The translations under genes were made by a program, and so were the position numbers. DNA of 64,000 bases from Pseudomonadota bacterium. Its GTDB lineage: Bacteria; Myxococcota_A; UBA796; UBA9615. Under the pieces are notes generated by a model. It saw only the letters and a program-made list of their open reading frames with translations. It did no database searches and was not told the DNA's origin. Below, in pieces: positions 44,401 to 52,791 of the stretch (position 1 is the first letter of the stretch; each line of letters begins with the position of its first letter). The DNA is taken from positions 34,330 through 98,329 of the forward strand of contig JAAESI010000093.1 of the NCBI GenBank assembly GCA_024229515.1, given 5' to 3'.

Positions 44401-44785
44401 CCTGTTGAACCTCGCGATCGCCGAGCTCGCCATGGACAAGCTGGCGATGGCGGAGCGTCGGATGCGGGCGCTGGACCGGATCGCCCAGGACAGCTCCCTG
44501 CGCCCCTGGATCGAGCTCGTGCGGGCGGCTGTGCTCGGTCGCGCGGGCCGCTGGGACGCCGTCGACGAGGCCCTCGGGACGCTGGAGGGAGCGGCCGAGC
44601 GGCTGCGCGGCCAGGAGGACTTCGCGAAGCTGCTGCTCGACGTCGGAGAGGGCGCCGCGGCCGCCGATCGCCCCGACGTCGCCGGCGCCGCGTACGCCAT
44701 CGCCCTCGAGGTCGCGGAGCTCGACGGGCACGAACGCGCCCGAAACGACCTGCGGAGGCGGCTGACTGCCCTCGTCGCCCTCTGA
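41441..44785 (+). CDS. Ser/Thr kinase-ATPase-TPR multidomain regulator
   Basis: A 1114-residue cytosolic protein. Residues 8-270 are a kinase domain with GKGGFAVVW, Lys37, HRDIKAAN (Asp129) and DFGLAK (Asp151). Residues about 335-690 resemble the AAA_16/STAND region of Pkn-type regulators, starting VGREAERFALW, but the Walker A reads GPSGVGCS (368-375) with Cys in place of the essential Lys. Residues about 700-1100 are TPR-like repeats (LRELGHLELAAGHMAEAEEA). GTG 41441 lies six bases after TAGACT. The kinase should be active; the ATPase part may bind nucleotide poorly. Confidence 0.85.
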   Translation: MLDLPTGYRDPRPIGKGGFAVVWRVWSDELGRDVALKLPIAAEDDRDLQRELALELHAAARLRHPNIVQVLDAGSTPSGLPFLAMELAEEGSLNSLIDSPRPWGELAGLLAGVLQGLGHAHARGVVHRDIKAANVLLTRTDGGALVPQVADFGLAKVLQEHGWYSTTRLGAGTLLYMPPEQFDSDVGAVHPAADLYAFGVLAWMAVCGRAPFDADGGFGPLLTAKLQLRLTPWVPRSEGAPAGLEPLLRSLVARQPEERPQLAADVLAQLRNLDADGGEPAAPRLPSSTGDSFLVDLEDSAFGPAPVGSGAGLGPHPPEPAAPPPYPSIAGIAGVREPRLVGREAERFALWTAARSAPRTPTSLVLRGPSGVGCSRLARWLSQTLEEAGIARTLHIKADQPDRVSDAMVRAVRRLLGLGRERGAPLRARLDRWVDPRPEELARLLAQWLTNRSTVPASTVLDRLLRVEADRGLVVVWMEDRGAGAALARQAVALLQQAQAAPFPLLLLYEPAAEGPAPEGSPELVVPPLSEEEVAALARDLLPDGIDPDAIVRAARGMPRVAVQAARLAAVVPTSDDPALAPTLSAPELAAARLQTLAANDAEGVGSLLMLLALLPRPVAPSVLRRAWELFGGGALAASALDGARRAGVVSEDAWGLDFGDPTFAAAALAEATAEIGNQARLACADALLEVEDGAPTLSVAASRLLLDAHAPGLALTVAQEAAEALHHTDVAATRAAWANASDGVAQLGLARDEPRSVAVRLGAARAARAEGDVPAAVELLGELQGLPLTDAQAQEALSLRAGIAMVQGDFDAVLALIDGPDAPYDLLVVRAEALRRSGQLEESAAALEAALAGAEAAGDAHTGVACRWRLARLQRHLGAPDDARAGLDRALAAAVAIEDADVEVQVLRELGHLELAAGHMAEAEEALRHSLDRSAQAGTRSETAVTRLSLGELARSRGDLAAARRDYSAGLAVANAFGVTYLAITALLNLAIAELAMDKLAMAERRMRALDRIAQDSSLRPWIELVRAAVLGRAGRWDAVDEALGTLEGAAERLRGQEDFAKLLLDVGEGAAAADRPDVAGAAYAIALEVAELDGHERARNDLRRRLTALVAL

Positions 44786-44795
44786 GTCGGACCCG

Positions 44796-44801
44796 TATGA
44801 T
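44796..44801 (+). promoter_or_regulatory. -10 element of a leaderless promoter
   Basis: TATGAT lies seven bases before ATG 44809, which favours that start over ATG 44797, which lies inside the element. Confidence 0.45.
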
Positions 44802-44808
44802 CGCGGGG

Positions 44809-46047
44809 ATGACCTCCCTGACCCGGATCCTGGTCCTCGGATCGATCGCCTACGCCCTCGCCGCCTGCTCGGGGATCGCGTTCGATGACGACGACAGCGC
44901 TCCCCCCCGGTGCTCCGTGGAGTGGTCGATCGCGCCCGTGGAGGGCTCGGTCGTCGTCGACTTGTTCGCCTCCGCGGGGGGCGACGGGAGCCGTCTCGAG
45001 CCGCTCCAGACCATCGAAGAAGGGCTCGACCTGGCCCGCACCCGCGGCGACCGGTTCCTCCTCATCGCGCCCGGCACGTACGTCGGCTCCCTGAGCCTCG
45101 GGCCGGACGATGACGGCCTCGCCCTCGTCGGCTGCGGCAGCGAGACCATCCTGGATGCCGAGGGCGCCGTCGGCATCGACGTCAGCGGCGCCGACGGCGT
45201 GCTCCTGCGCGACCTCGTGATCGAGAACGCCAACACCGGCGTGCGCATCGGGGCCGGCGCGGGGGCGGCGACGCCCGTGCAGGTCAACTCCGTCGACGTC
45301 GAGGACGCCACCCGCCTTGGGATCTCCGTCACCGGCACCGGCACGCGGGCCTCCCTGTCGGACGTCAACATCCGCGGTGTGGACGTCGACCCCGCCGGCG
45401 ACGCGCTCGGCTACGGCCTGCTCGCCTGGGGCATCTCCGAGCTCGTGGCCGAGGACGTCGTGGTCCGCGACGCCACCCGCAGCGGCGTCTGCATCAGCGA
45501 CGTCGCCGACTTCACGGTGCGGCGCGCAACCGTCGAAGGGACCACCCAGTTCAACGGCCTGCTCGGGCGCGGCGTCCAGGTCCAGGCCGGCTCGTCCGGC
45601 CTCCTCGAGTCCGTCACCGTCACCGGGGCGTCCGACGCGGGCATCTTCGTGCTGGAGCCGGCCGGCGTCGTCGTCCTCAACTCGACCGTCACCGACACCC
45701 TGGAAGCGAACATCGAGGGCGCCGAAGGACGCTCCGGGGTGGGCCTCGCCGCCACCAGCGGCGTGCTCGTGGAGCCGGCCCCCGCGCCGATGCTCCTGGA
45801 GGTCCGCGAGTCCACCTTCGGAGCCAACGCCCGCCTCGGCGTGCTGCTGGAGGGGTTCGGCCTCGACGCCACGCTGTCGGACGTCGTCTTGTCGGACAAC
45901 ATCATCCCCGACGAGTCCACCTTCCCCGTCGACGCGCCCCTCTTCCAGACCGGCGCGACGGTCACGGTGCAGGCCGGCGAGCCTGCGGTCGAGCTGACGG
46001 GGGACGAGCTTCAGACCCTCTTCCGGGGACCGCTCCCGGTGAACTGA
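44809..46047 (+). CDS. Right-handed beta-helix lipoprotein
   Basis: A 412-residue lipoprotein: lipobox ALAAC, short acidic run (FDDDDSAPP), then parallel beta-helix turns (VSGADGVLLRDLVIENANTG, ISELVAEDVVVRDATRSG, SSGLLESVTVTGASDAGI), as in pectate-lyase-like or DUF1565 proteins. No catalytic acid cluster was recognised. Surface polysaccharide binding or processing is possible. ATG 44809 was chosen from the promoter position. Confidence 0.75.
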   Translation: MTSLTRILVLGSIAYALAACSGIAFDDDDSAPPRCSVEWSIAPVEGSVVVDLFASAGGDGSRLEPLQTIEEGLDLARTRGDRFLLIAPGTYVGSLSLGPDDDGLALVGCGSETILDAEGAVGIDVSGADGVLLRDLVIENANTGVRIGAGAGAATPVQVNSVDVEDATRLGISVTGTGTRASLSDVNIRGVDVDPAGDALGYGLLAWGISELVAEDVVVRDATRSGVCISDVADFTVRRATVEGTTQFNGLLGRGVQVQAGSSGLLESVTVTGASDAGIFVLEPAGVVVLNSTVTDTLEANIEGAEGRSGVGLAATSGVLVEPAPAPMLLEVRESTFGANARLGVLLEGFGLDATLSDVVLSDNIIPDESTFPVDAPLFQTGATVTVQAGEPAVELTGDELQTLFRGPLPVN

Positions 46048-46092
46048 TCCCCGTTTGTTGCGGTGGCGCGGCGATCGTTGTAGATGCCGCCC

Positions 46093-46938
46093 ATGCCAGC
46101 GCCTGACTCGCTCCTGAAAGAACCGTTCATCCACTTCTGCGTGCTCGGCGTCGCCCTGTTCGGCCTCTGGACGATCACCGGCGGCGGCGAAGAGGACGGC
46201 GAAGCCGCCGAGGGTCCCGCCCGCGAAGCCGTCTTCGTCTCGTCCGACGTCGTTGACGGCGCCAAGTTGGACTTCGTCGAGGTCCAGGGCCGCGATCCCG
46301 ACGAGGCCGAGCTCCAGACCCTCGTCGACGCCGTCGTGGAGGAGGAGATCCTCTACCGCGCCGGCCGCGCCGCGGGGCTCGACAAGGGCGATCCCATCGT
46401 CCGCCGCCGTGTGGTGCAGAAGATGCGCTACCTGCTGGAGGAGGGCGCCGCCCCCGCCGCCCCCGACGAGGCCGCCGTCGACGCCTGGATCGCCGCCCAC
46501 CCTCAGGCCGCGACCTCGTCTGTGGCCCTCACCCACGTCTTCTTCGACGCTACCCGCCGCACCAACGCGGAGGACGACGCCCGCTCGGCCCTCGACGCGG
46601 TCGACGGGGGCGCCGACCTGCCCCCCGGCGGGGACCCCACCGCGTTCGGATCTCCCCTGACGATGCGTCCGCTGGACCGCTACCAGCGGGAACTCGGCCC
46701 CAGCTTCGCCGACGGCATCAAGGACCTCAGCGTGGGCGACTGGTCGCTGGTGCGCTCCACCTTCGGCTGGCACGTGGTGCGGGTCGATGAGCGCGCCGAC
46801 AGCGAGGCCGCGGATGCCGCTTCCTTGCGTGAACAGGCCGCCTGGGCGCTCAACCAGCAGGCCGTGGACGAGGCGGTCTCCGTCAAGGCGTCCGAGCTCC
46901 GAGGCAAGTACGACGTGACGATCGAGGGGCGCCCGTGA
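46093..46938 (+). CDS. Parvulin-type (PpiC/SurA-like) peptidyl-prolyl isomerase, membrane-anchored
   Basis: A 281-residue protein with an N-terminal anchor (FIHFCVLGVALFGLWTI), a SurA/PrsA-like helical segment (LVDAVVEEEILYRAGRAAGL) and a parvulin domain (SVALTHVFFDATRR, LGPSFADGIKDLSVGDWSLV, GWHVVRVDERAD). It would act on exported proteins at the periplasmic face. The next gene's GTG overlaps its stop, and the HupE/DUF3604 neighbours suggest it folds one of them. ATG 46084 is an alternative start. Confidence 0.83.
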   Translation: MPAPDSLLKEPFIHFCVLGVALFGLWTITGGGEEDGEAAEGPAREAVFVSSDVVDGAKLDFVEVQGRDPDEAELQTLVDAVVEEEILYRAGRAAGLDKGDPIVRRRVVQKMRYLLEEGAAPAAPDEAAVDAWIAAHPQAATSSVALTHVFFDATRRTNAEDDARSALDAVDGGADLPPGGDPTAFGSPLTMRPLDRYQRELGPSFADGIKDLSVGDWSLVRSTFGWHVVRVDERADSEAADAASLREQAAWALNQQAVDEAVSVKASELRGKYDVTIEGRP

Positions 46939-47894
46939 GCCGTCGTTCGCGCCTCCTGCTCGGCCTGATTGCGGCCGCGCTGCTGCTCCCGTCGCTCGCT
47001 TCGGCCCACACGCTGAAGCCGGGTTTCCTGCTCCTGCGGGATCTCGGGGAGGGCACCTACGCCGTCGACTGGACGGCCCCCCAGGCAGAGCCGGCGCTGT
47101 TCCCCCGCACCTCGGGCGGCTGCGCGCTCGAGCGGGCGGGTCTGGACTGGCACCTGACGTGCGCCGGCGACGAGCCCACCCAGGTGCACCTCGACGGCAT
47201 CCGCGACGACCGCACCGAGGTCGTGGTCCGCGTCGCCCGCGCCGACGGCGAGCCGATGTTCGCGATGATGTCGCGCGACCTTCCGATGCTCGAGTTGGGC
47301 CTCAGCGGCGACGCCGCCAGCTCCGAGCATGCCCAGCCCACTGGCTTCATGACGTGGCTGTGGCTGGGCATCGAGCACATCCTCATCGGCACCGATCACC
47401 TGCTGTTCGTGCTCGGGCTCGTGCTCCTCATCTCGTCGGGCCGTGACCTGCTCGCCACCATCACGTCCTTCACGCTCGCCCACTCGATCACCCTCGGCGC
47501 GGCGAGCCTCGGCGCGATCGCGCTGCCGTCAGCCCCGGTGGAGTCCGTGATTGCGCTGTCGATCGTGCTGTTGGCGGTGGAGTTGGCCCGCGACGAGGAG
47601 ACCCTCACCCACCGCAAACCGTGGCTGGTGGCGTTCGCCTTCGGGCTGCTGCACGGTTTCGGGTTTGCGGGCGCGCTGGGCGAGATCGGCCTCCCCCAGG
47701 AGTCCATCTGGATGCCCCTGCTGTCGTTCAACCTGGGCGTGGAGGCGGGCCAGTTGGCGTTCGTCGCCGCCGTCATCGGTCCGGTGATCCTGCTGCGAAA
47801 GGCCCCTCGCGCCGTGCAGCTGATCCCTGTCTACTGCATCGGGACGGTGGCCATGGCGTGGACGATCGAGCGAGTCGCGGGGTACGTGCTGTGA
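46935..47894 (+). CDS. HupE/UreJ family membrane protein
   Basis: A 319-residue protein with a signal peptide (LLLPSLASA) followed by a His at the mature N-terminus (AHTLKPGFLLL), a beta-rich periplasmic domain of about 100 residues and five to six membrane helices carrying HupE/UreJ-2 motifs: GIEHILIGTDHLLFVLG, FTLAHSITLG and LLHGFGFAGALGEIGLP. HupE-type proteins are thought to move Ni/Co or related metal ions; the metal here is unknown. GTG 46935 overlaps the parvulin gene, and the 3' end overlaps DUF3604 (GTGA). Confidence 0.85.
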   Translation: MSRRSRLLLGLIAAALLLPSLASAHTLKPGFLLLRDLGEGTYAVDWTAPQAEPALFPRTSGGCALERAGLDWHLTCAGDEPTQVHLDGIRDDRTEVVVRVARADGEPMFAMMSRDLPMLELGLSGDAASSEHAQPTGFMTWLWLGIEHILIGTDHLLFVLGLVLLISSGRDLLATITSFTLAHSITLGAASLGAIALPSAPVESVIALSIVLLAVELARDEETLTHRKPWLVAFAFGLLHGFGFAGALGEIGLPQESIWMPLLSFNLGVEAGQLAFVAAVIGPVILLRKAPRAVQLIPVYCIGTVAMAWTIERVAGYVL

Positions 47895-49768
47895 GGGCCC
47901 GGGCCTCCGCTGCGTTCGCGTTCATCCTGCTCGCGATCGCGCCGGCGTGCCCCGAACCGGAGCCTGAAGTCCCACCGGTGGTGACCACTGACGAGCGGGA
48001 GCCCTGCGCCGATCGCAACGAGCTCAAGAACCTGTACTGGGGCGACCTCCACGTGCACACTTCCCTGTCCTGGGACGCGGTGCTGGAGGGCGTCAACACC
48101 ACGCAGGAAGAGGCCTACGCCTTCGCCAAGGGCGACCCCGTCACCGTCGCCGGCGCCACGGTGCAGCTGGATCGGCCGCTGGACTTCGCCGCCCTCACCG
48201 ACCACGCGGAGTTCCTCGCCGAGGTCACCGCCTGCATCCACGAGGACGGCGCCATGGCCGGCGATCCCTGGTGCGTCGAGTTTCGGGAGGGGGGCACCAA
48301 CTCCGTCCAGGTGCTCGGGATCGTGCTCACCACCGATGAGCCCCAGCGCAACGAGAACATCTGCGGCGTCATCGACTGCGACGTCCAGCTGCGCGACACC
48401 TGGACCCGCGTGCAGGACGCCGCCGAGCGGGCCTACGACCGGACCGCCGCCTGCAGCTTCACGTCGTTCGTCGGCTACGAGTGGACGGGCGCGCCGGGGC
48501 TGTCGAACCTGCACCGCAACGTCATCTTCCGGGGGGCGACGGTGCCCGAGACCCCAGCCACCTACTTCGAGGCCCCTGGCCCCTGGGAGCTGTGGGAGGC
48601 GCTGCGGACCGGCTGCACCGACGCCGGCACCGGCTGCGACGTGCTCGCCATCCCCCACAACAGCAACCTCAGCAACGGCAAGGAGTTCGCCGCCTACGGA
48701 CCCGTCGGCCAGGAGGCGGACTCGGCGGCCCTGCGCAACGTGTCCGAGCCGCTGATGGAGATCTTCCAGCACAAGGGGAGCAGCGAGTGCGCCCCGGGGC
48801 TCGGCACGGTCGACGAGGAGTGCGCGTTCGAGTCGGTGTACGGCACGACGCCCAAGGACTGCGGCGGCGGCACCGGCAGCGGCGGCATGATCGGCAACGG
48901 CTGCACCGACGCCGTGGACTACCTCCGCGGCGCGCTGCTGTCGGGTCTCGCCCAGGAGCAGGCGTTGGGGGTCAACCCCCTCGAGTTGGGGGTCATCGCG
49001 AGCACCGATACGCACCTGGGGACCCCCGGACTGAGCACCGAGTCGGCCGACTGGCCCGGCCACGCGGGCGACCCCGAGGACACCCCGGAGAAGCTGCTGA
49101 GCGACCCCCCGCTGCGGCTCCTGGGGGTCAAGACCAACCCCGGCGGCCTCGCCGCGGTGTGGGCCGAGAGCAACGACCGCGACGCGATCTTCGACGCCCT
49201 CGAGCGACGGGAGACCTACGGCACCAGCGGCCCCCGGATCGCGCTCCGCTTCTTCGGCGGCTGGGACTACCCCGAGTCGCTGTGCAGCTCCGGCGAGTTG
49301 CTGGAGCAGGCCTACGCCGGTGGCGTGCCGATGGGGGGCCGGCTCCCCGACGGCGCCGAGGTCGGCCACGGTCCGCGCTTCGTCGTGCAGGCGATGCAGG
49401 ACGCCGAGGGGCGGGCGCTGGAGAAGGTCCAGGTGATCAAGGGCTGGATCGATACCGACGGCGTGTCCCACGAGCAGGTGCTGGATGTGGCTGTGGCCGA
49501 CAGCGACATGAGCGTCGATGAGGACACGTGCGAGCCCGCGGGCGAGGGTGCGGCCACGATGTGCAGCGTCTGGGAGGACAACGACTTCGACCCCTCGGCG
49601 CCGGCCTTCTACTACGCCCGCGCGTTGGAAGGTCCGACCTGCCGCTGGAGCCGACAGCTCTGCCTCGAACTGCCCGAGGATGCGCGCCCCGAAGCCTGCG
49701 ATAATCCCGATGTGCCCCGCACCATCCGCGAACGAGCCTGGAGCTCTCCCATCTGGTTCACCCCGTGA
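47891..49768 (+). CDS. DUF3604 PHP-like metallohydrolase lipoprotein
   Basis: A 625-residue protein with lipobox IAPAC, then the DUF3604 domain: LYWGDLHVHTSLSWDA, DFAALTDHAEFLAE, FVGYEWTG, IPHNSNLSNG and STDTHLGTPG. These His/Asp motifs resemble the metal site of PHP phosphoesterases. The substrate is not known. It is the third gene of a coupled parvulin-HupE-DUF3604 unit (GTG 47891 overlaps the HupE stop), so the HupE protein may supply its metal. Its own stop overlaps the next lipoprotein gene. Confidence 0.87.
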   Translation: MRARASAAFAFILLAIAPACPEPEPEVPPVVTTDEREPCADRNELKNLYWGDLHVHTSLSWDAVLEGVNTTQEEAYAFAKGDPVTVAGATVQLDRPLDFAALTDHAEFLAEVTACIHEDGAMAGDPWCVEFREGGTNSVQVLGIVLTTDEPQRNENICGVIDCDVQLRDTWTRVQDAAERAYDRTAACSFTSFVGYEWTGAPGLSNLHRNVIFRGATVPETPATYFEAPGPWELWEALRTGCTDAGTGCDVLAIPHNSNLSNGKEFAAYGPVGQEADSAALRNVSEPLMEIFQHKGSSECAPGLGTVDEECAFESVYGTTPKDCGGGTGSGGMIGNGCTDAVDYLRGALLSGLAQEQALGVNPLELGVIASTDTHLGTPGLSTESADWPGHAGDPEDTPEKLLSDPPLRLLGVKTNPGGLAAVWAESNDRDAIFDALERRETYGTSGPRIALRFFGGWDYPESLCSSGELLEQAYAGGVPMGGRLPDGAEVGHGPRFVVQAMQDAEGRALEKVQVIKGWIDTDGVSHEQVLDVAVADSDMSVDEDTCEPAGEGAATMCSVWEDNDFDPSAPAFYYARALEGPTCRWSRQLCLELPEDARPEACDNPDVPRTIRERAWSSPIWFTP

Positions 49769-51069
49769 CGCGGCTGACGGCCGGGCTCGGGATCGCGCTG
49801 CTCCTGCTCCTGGCGGGCTGCCCGACCGATCCACCCGACGACGACGACACCACCGCCAACGACGACGACACGACCGATGACGACGACGCGGCCGACGACG
49901 ACGACGACGACGATTCGGCCGACGACGACGATTCGGCCGACGATGACGACGACGTCGTCGTCATCCCCGACGCCGACTGCACCACCGACGACGTGGTCGC
50001 GCTCGCCGGAACCGGCGGCTATTTGAGCCTCCAGGACGCGATCGACGACGACCTCGGCCTCCCCGTCCGCATCTGCTCGGGGACCCACGTCCTGAGCAAT
50101 CCTCTGCGCATCGACGAGGGGCAGTCGGTGACGCTCGCTTCGGAGGCGGAGGACGCCGCGTCCACCACGCTCGACGGCGGCGGCGTCGGCCGCATCATCG
50201 AGTCCGAGGGCGCCGCCTCCCTGGACCTGGAGCACCTGACCTTCGTCGGCGGCTTTTCCGAGGAGGCCGGTGGCGCAGTCCACGTTCGAGGCCCGACCGA
50301 GCTGCTGTTCGCGGACTGCGTCTTCGAGGGCAACAGCGCGTTCGACGGGGGCGCCGTGGCGTCTACCGCTACGGACGCCTTCGACGAGCACACCGTCACG
50401 ATCGACCGCTGCCGGTTCGACGCCAACACGGCGGAGTCCGACGGCGGCGCGTTCTTCCTGAACGGTGACGCCGCCCTGGACATGACCATCTCGGAGACCA
50501 GCTTCGAAGGGAACAGCTGCGGCTACACGGGCGGCGGCGTCTTCGTCGAGGGGCGCCTGATGACCGGCACGCTCGACGTCGTGGACTCCACCTTCCACAA
50601 CCAGGACGCGGGCTACGTCGGCGCCGGCGCCGTGATCGGCTGGGGCGAGGACGGCGGGCCGTTCCACGTGACCTTCACGCGGACGACCATGACGGCGCTG
50701 CGGAGCGGCTGGGGGGCGGGCGCGATCGGCATGCTCTGGTGGGACCCGGCCGGCACGTTGACCCTCCTGGACACCACGATCGAGGGCTGCACGGCCGCGA
50801 TCCACGCCGGCGCGATCCGGATGGATCACTTCGGCGGCGACTTCTTCTTCGAGGTGGTGGACTCGGCGATTCGCGGCAACTCGAGCACCGAGACGGGCGC
50901 GGTGCTCCTGGACGAGTTCACGACCATCCAAAGCGTCAACACGGACTGGGGCACCGGCTTCCAAAACAACACGCCGGCGGATCTGCAGACCGCGACCAGC
51001 ACGCTGTACCTCCTGGGCGAGTCCGAGAGCTTTCTGTGCGCTCCCACCGAGCCATGCGGAGACGACTAG
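49765..51069 (+). CDS. Asp-tethered beta-helix lipoprotein
   Basis: A 434-residue lipoprotein: LLLAGC lipobox (Cys19), tether of D3-7 runs with T/A/S at residues about 25-67, then beta-helix repeats (LDLEHLTFVGGFSEEAGGAV, FADCVFEGNSAFDGGAV, IDRCRFDANTAESDGGAF) of the kind found in polymorphic outer-membrane and autotransporter-like proteins. GTG 49765 overlaps the DUF3604 stop (GTGA), so it is translated as the fourth gene of that operon. Confidence 0.8.
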   Translation: MTRLTAGLGIALLLLLAGCPTDPPDDDDTTANDDDTTDDDDAADDDDDDDSADDDDSADDDDDVVVIPDADCTTDDVVALAGTGGYLSLQDAIDDDLGLPVRICSGTHVLSNPLRIDEGQSVTLASEAEDAASTTLDGGGVGRIIESEGAASLDLEHLTFVGGFSEEAGGAVHVRGPTELLFADCVFEGNSAFDGGAVASTATDAFDEHTVTIDRCRFDANTAESDGGAFFLNGDAALDMTISETSFEGNSCGYTGGGVFVEGRLMTGTLDVVDSTFHNQDAGYVGAGAVIGWGEDGGPFHVTFTRTTMTALRSGWGAGAIGMLWWDPAGTLTLLDTTIEGCTAAIHAGAIRMDHFGGDFFFEVVDSAIRGNSSTETGAVLLDEFTTIQSVNTDWGTGFQNNTPADLQTATSTLYLLGESESFLCAPTEPCGDD

Positions 51070-51078
51070 AATCTCTCG

Positions 51079-51410
51079 GTGGCGGCGCGCTGGAGATCCC
51101 CGGGATCGACGTTCTTCGGACGGGAGGCTGACCTCGCCGCCCTCCGGCGCGCGGTCCGGGCCGAGGGCTCGCTGGTTACCCTCATCGGCCCCGCGGGGTC
51201 GGCAAGACCTGGCTCCTCCAAGAGTTCCTGAACGCCGAAGCGGCCGCTGACCACCTCCCCCTGGGCGGCGCGGTGTGGACCGAGTTGGCCGAAGCGGACG
51301 GTGTCGGAGGCGTGCGCGGAGCGGTCGCCTCGGCCCTCGCGAGCCGGGACGACGACGACGACTCGATCGGTGCGGCGCTGGCTGCGCGGGGCCCCGTGGT
51401 ATGCGGGCAC
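51079..51410 (+). pseudogene. STAND/AAA ATPase N-terminal fragment with a frameshift in Walker A
   Basis: GTG 51079, six bases after TAGAAT, begins STFFGREADLAALRRAV, then SLVTLIGPAG. One base is missing exactly in the Walker A region near 51192; in the shifted frame the sequence continues GKTWLLQEFLNAEAA and WTELAEADGVGGVRGAV. Homology stops near 51400 (ALAARGPVV). This is the first 110 residues of a signal-transduction ATPase of the type that follows kinase or HTH domains. Confidence 0.55.
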
Positions 51411-51738
51411 GTACAACGATCCCTTCAACGTCGGGGACCTGTTCCTGACGGTGGATGACGGGGGGGATCTCGTGATCGATGCCCCCCTGTTGGACACCGC
51501 GGGGGTGGCGTACGAGACGACCCTGACGCCGACTTCTCGCGATCACTTCCAGTGGGTGCTCTACGGCGGCGCCTTCCCCGTCGACATCACCATCCTCCCC
51601 CACAGCGATGGCGCCCCGAGCCACTGGTTCCGCAGCCGCTACTTCGTGGCAGAGCGGACCGAGGAGCCGGTGGACGGCCGCTCCGTGCCCGACGCCGCGA
51701 AGCTCCGCGCCCTGTTCGCTCCCAGGCTGCTGCAGTGA
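51385..51738 (+). pseudogene. C-terminal fragment of a secreted hydrolase-like protein
   Basis: From about 51388 a different frame encodes PWYAGTYNDPFNVGDLFLTV, GVAYETTLTPTSRDHFQWVL and a tail ending at TGA 51736-51738. The GTYNDPF start and beta-rich content resemble the accessory C-terminal domain of serine beta-lactamase-like hydrolases; this is a weak match. It is fused directly to an unrelated ATPase fragment, marking a deletion junction. Confidence 0.4.
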
Positions 51739-52760
51739 ACCGCGCCCTCCTCCTGATCCTGATGGCGGCGCTGCTCGCTGGCTGCCCTCCCGAGCGCAAC
51801 GACGACGACGACGACGACGCGGACGACGACGACTCGGCGACGGACGATGACGACGTGGCGACGGACGACGACGACGCGGCCCCCCGGGCGGAGATCGACA
51901 TCGACCCGGTGACGCTGGACTTCGGCTCCGTGGACGTCGGGGACGTGGCCGGTGGCGAGGTGCGGGTCGTCAACGTGGGCGAGGACACCCTGCAGATCCA
52001 GGCCCTCGAGCTGTCCGCGGGCCCCTTCGCGGTGACCAACGAGGGCAGCTTCGCCCAGCTGTTGGCCCCCGGGGACGCCACGCTGCTCGAGTTGTCCTTC
52101 ACCCCTGTCCAGCACGGTGAGGCTTCGGGCGAGCTGCTCATCCTCTCGAACGACCCCAGCCGCCCCGAGGCGGAGGTCGCCCTCGAAGGCGGGGGGATCG
52201 CCCCCGAGATCGAGCTGTCTCCGCCGTCGTACGACTTCGGGAACCACCAGTTGGGGTGCAGCGGAAGCCTGGAGCTGGGGATCACCAACGTCGGCTCTGT
52301 GCCGCTGACGGTGACCGCGGTGGAGTACGCGGACCTGGCGGGGACGGGTGAGCTGACGCTGACCCACGCGCTGACGTTCCCCTTGGAGCTGGCCCCGGGC
52401 CAGGGCTCCACGTTGACGATCGACTACGTGCCCGTCAACGTAGAGCCGGATTCGGGGATTCTCACGGTGGCCTCGAACGACCCGACGGAACCCTCGGCGC
52501 AAGCGCAGCAGTTCGGCATCGCCCACCTGGGCGCGGCCGGGATCGACAGCTTCACCCAAGCTGATCCCGCCACCGATACGTTTGCGCTCAGCCTGGAGCC
52601 GGTCGTGGAGACCATCGAGGTGCGGCTCAACGGGGTGCCGGTCTACGTCGGCTGGACCTACGAGGCGGTTGGCAACGCGGTGGTGTTCGACGAAGAGCAC
52701 GTCCCGGAGAACGGTGACGGCGTCGAGGTCGAGTACACGTCGGCGGTGTGCGTCGACTGA
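51735..52760 (+). CDS. Asp-tethered lipoprotein with two ASH/choice-of-anchor-D domains
   Basis: A 341-residue lipoprotein: LLAGC lipobox (Cys16), acidic tether, then ASH-type domain 1 (LDFGSVDVGDVAGGEVRVVN, GELLILSNDPSRPEA) and domain 2 (YDFGNHQLGCSGSLELGITN, GILTVASNDPTEPSA), followed by about 80 residues similar to the end of the vWA lipoprotein at 31590 (VRLNGVPVYVGWTYEAVGNA, VEVEY). GTG 51735 overlaps the stop of the preceding fragment. Immunoglobulin-like domains of this type mediate surface binding. Confidence 0.78.
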   Translation: MNRALLLILMAALLAGCPPERNDDDDDDADDDDSATDDDDVATDDDDAAPRAEIDIDPVTLDFGSVDVGDVAGGEVRVVNVGEDTLQIQALELSAGPFAVTNEGSFAQLLAPGDATLLELSFTPVQHGEASGELLILSNDPSRPEAEVALEGGGIAPEIELSPPSYDFGNHQLGCSGSLELGITNVGSVPLTVTAVEYADLAGTGELTLTHALTFPLELAPGQGSTLTIDYVPVNVEPDSGILTVASNDPTEPSAQAQQFGIAHLGAAGIDSFTQADPATDTFALSLEPVVETIEVRLNGVPVYVGWTYEAVGNAVVFDEEHVPENGDGVEVEYTSAVCVD

Positions 52761-52791
52761 TCCGGCCCTGAATTGGCCGAGGGTGCCCGTG

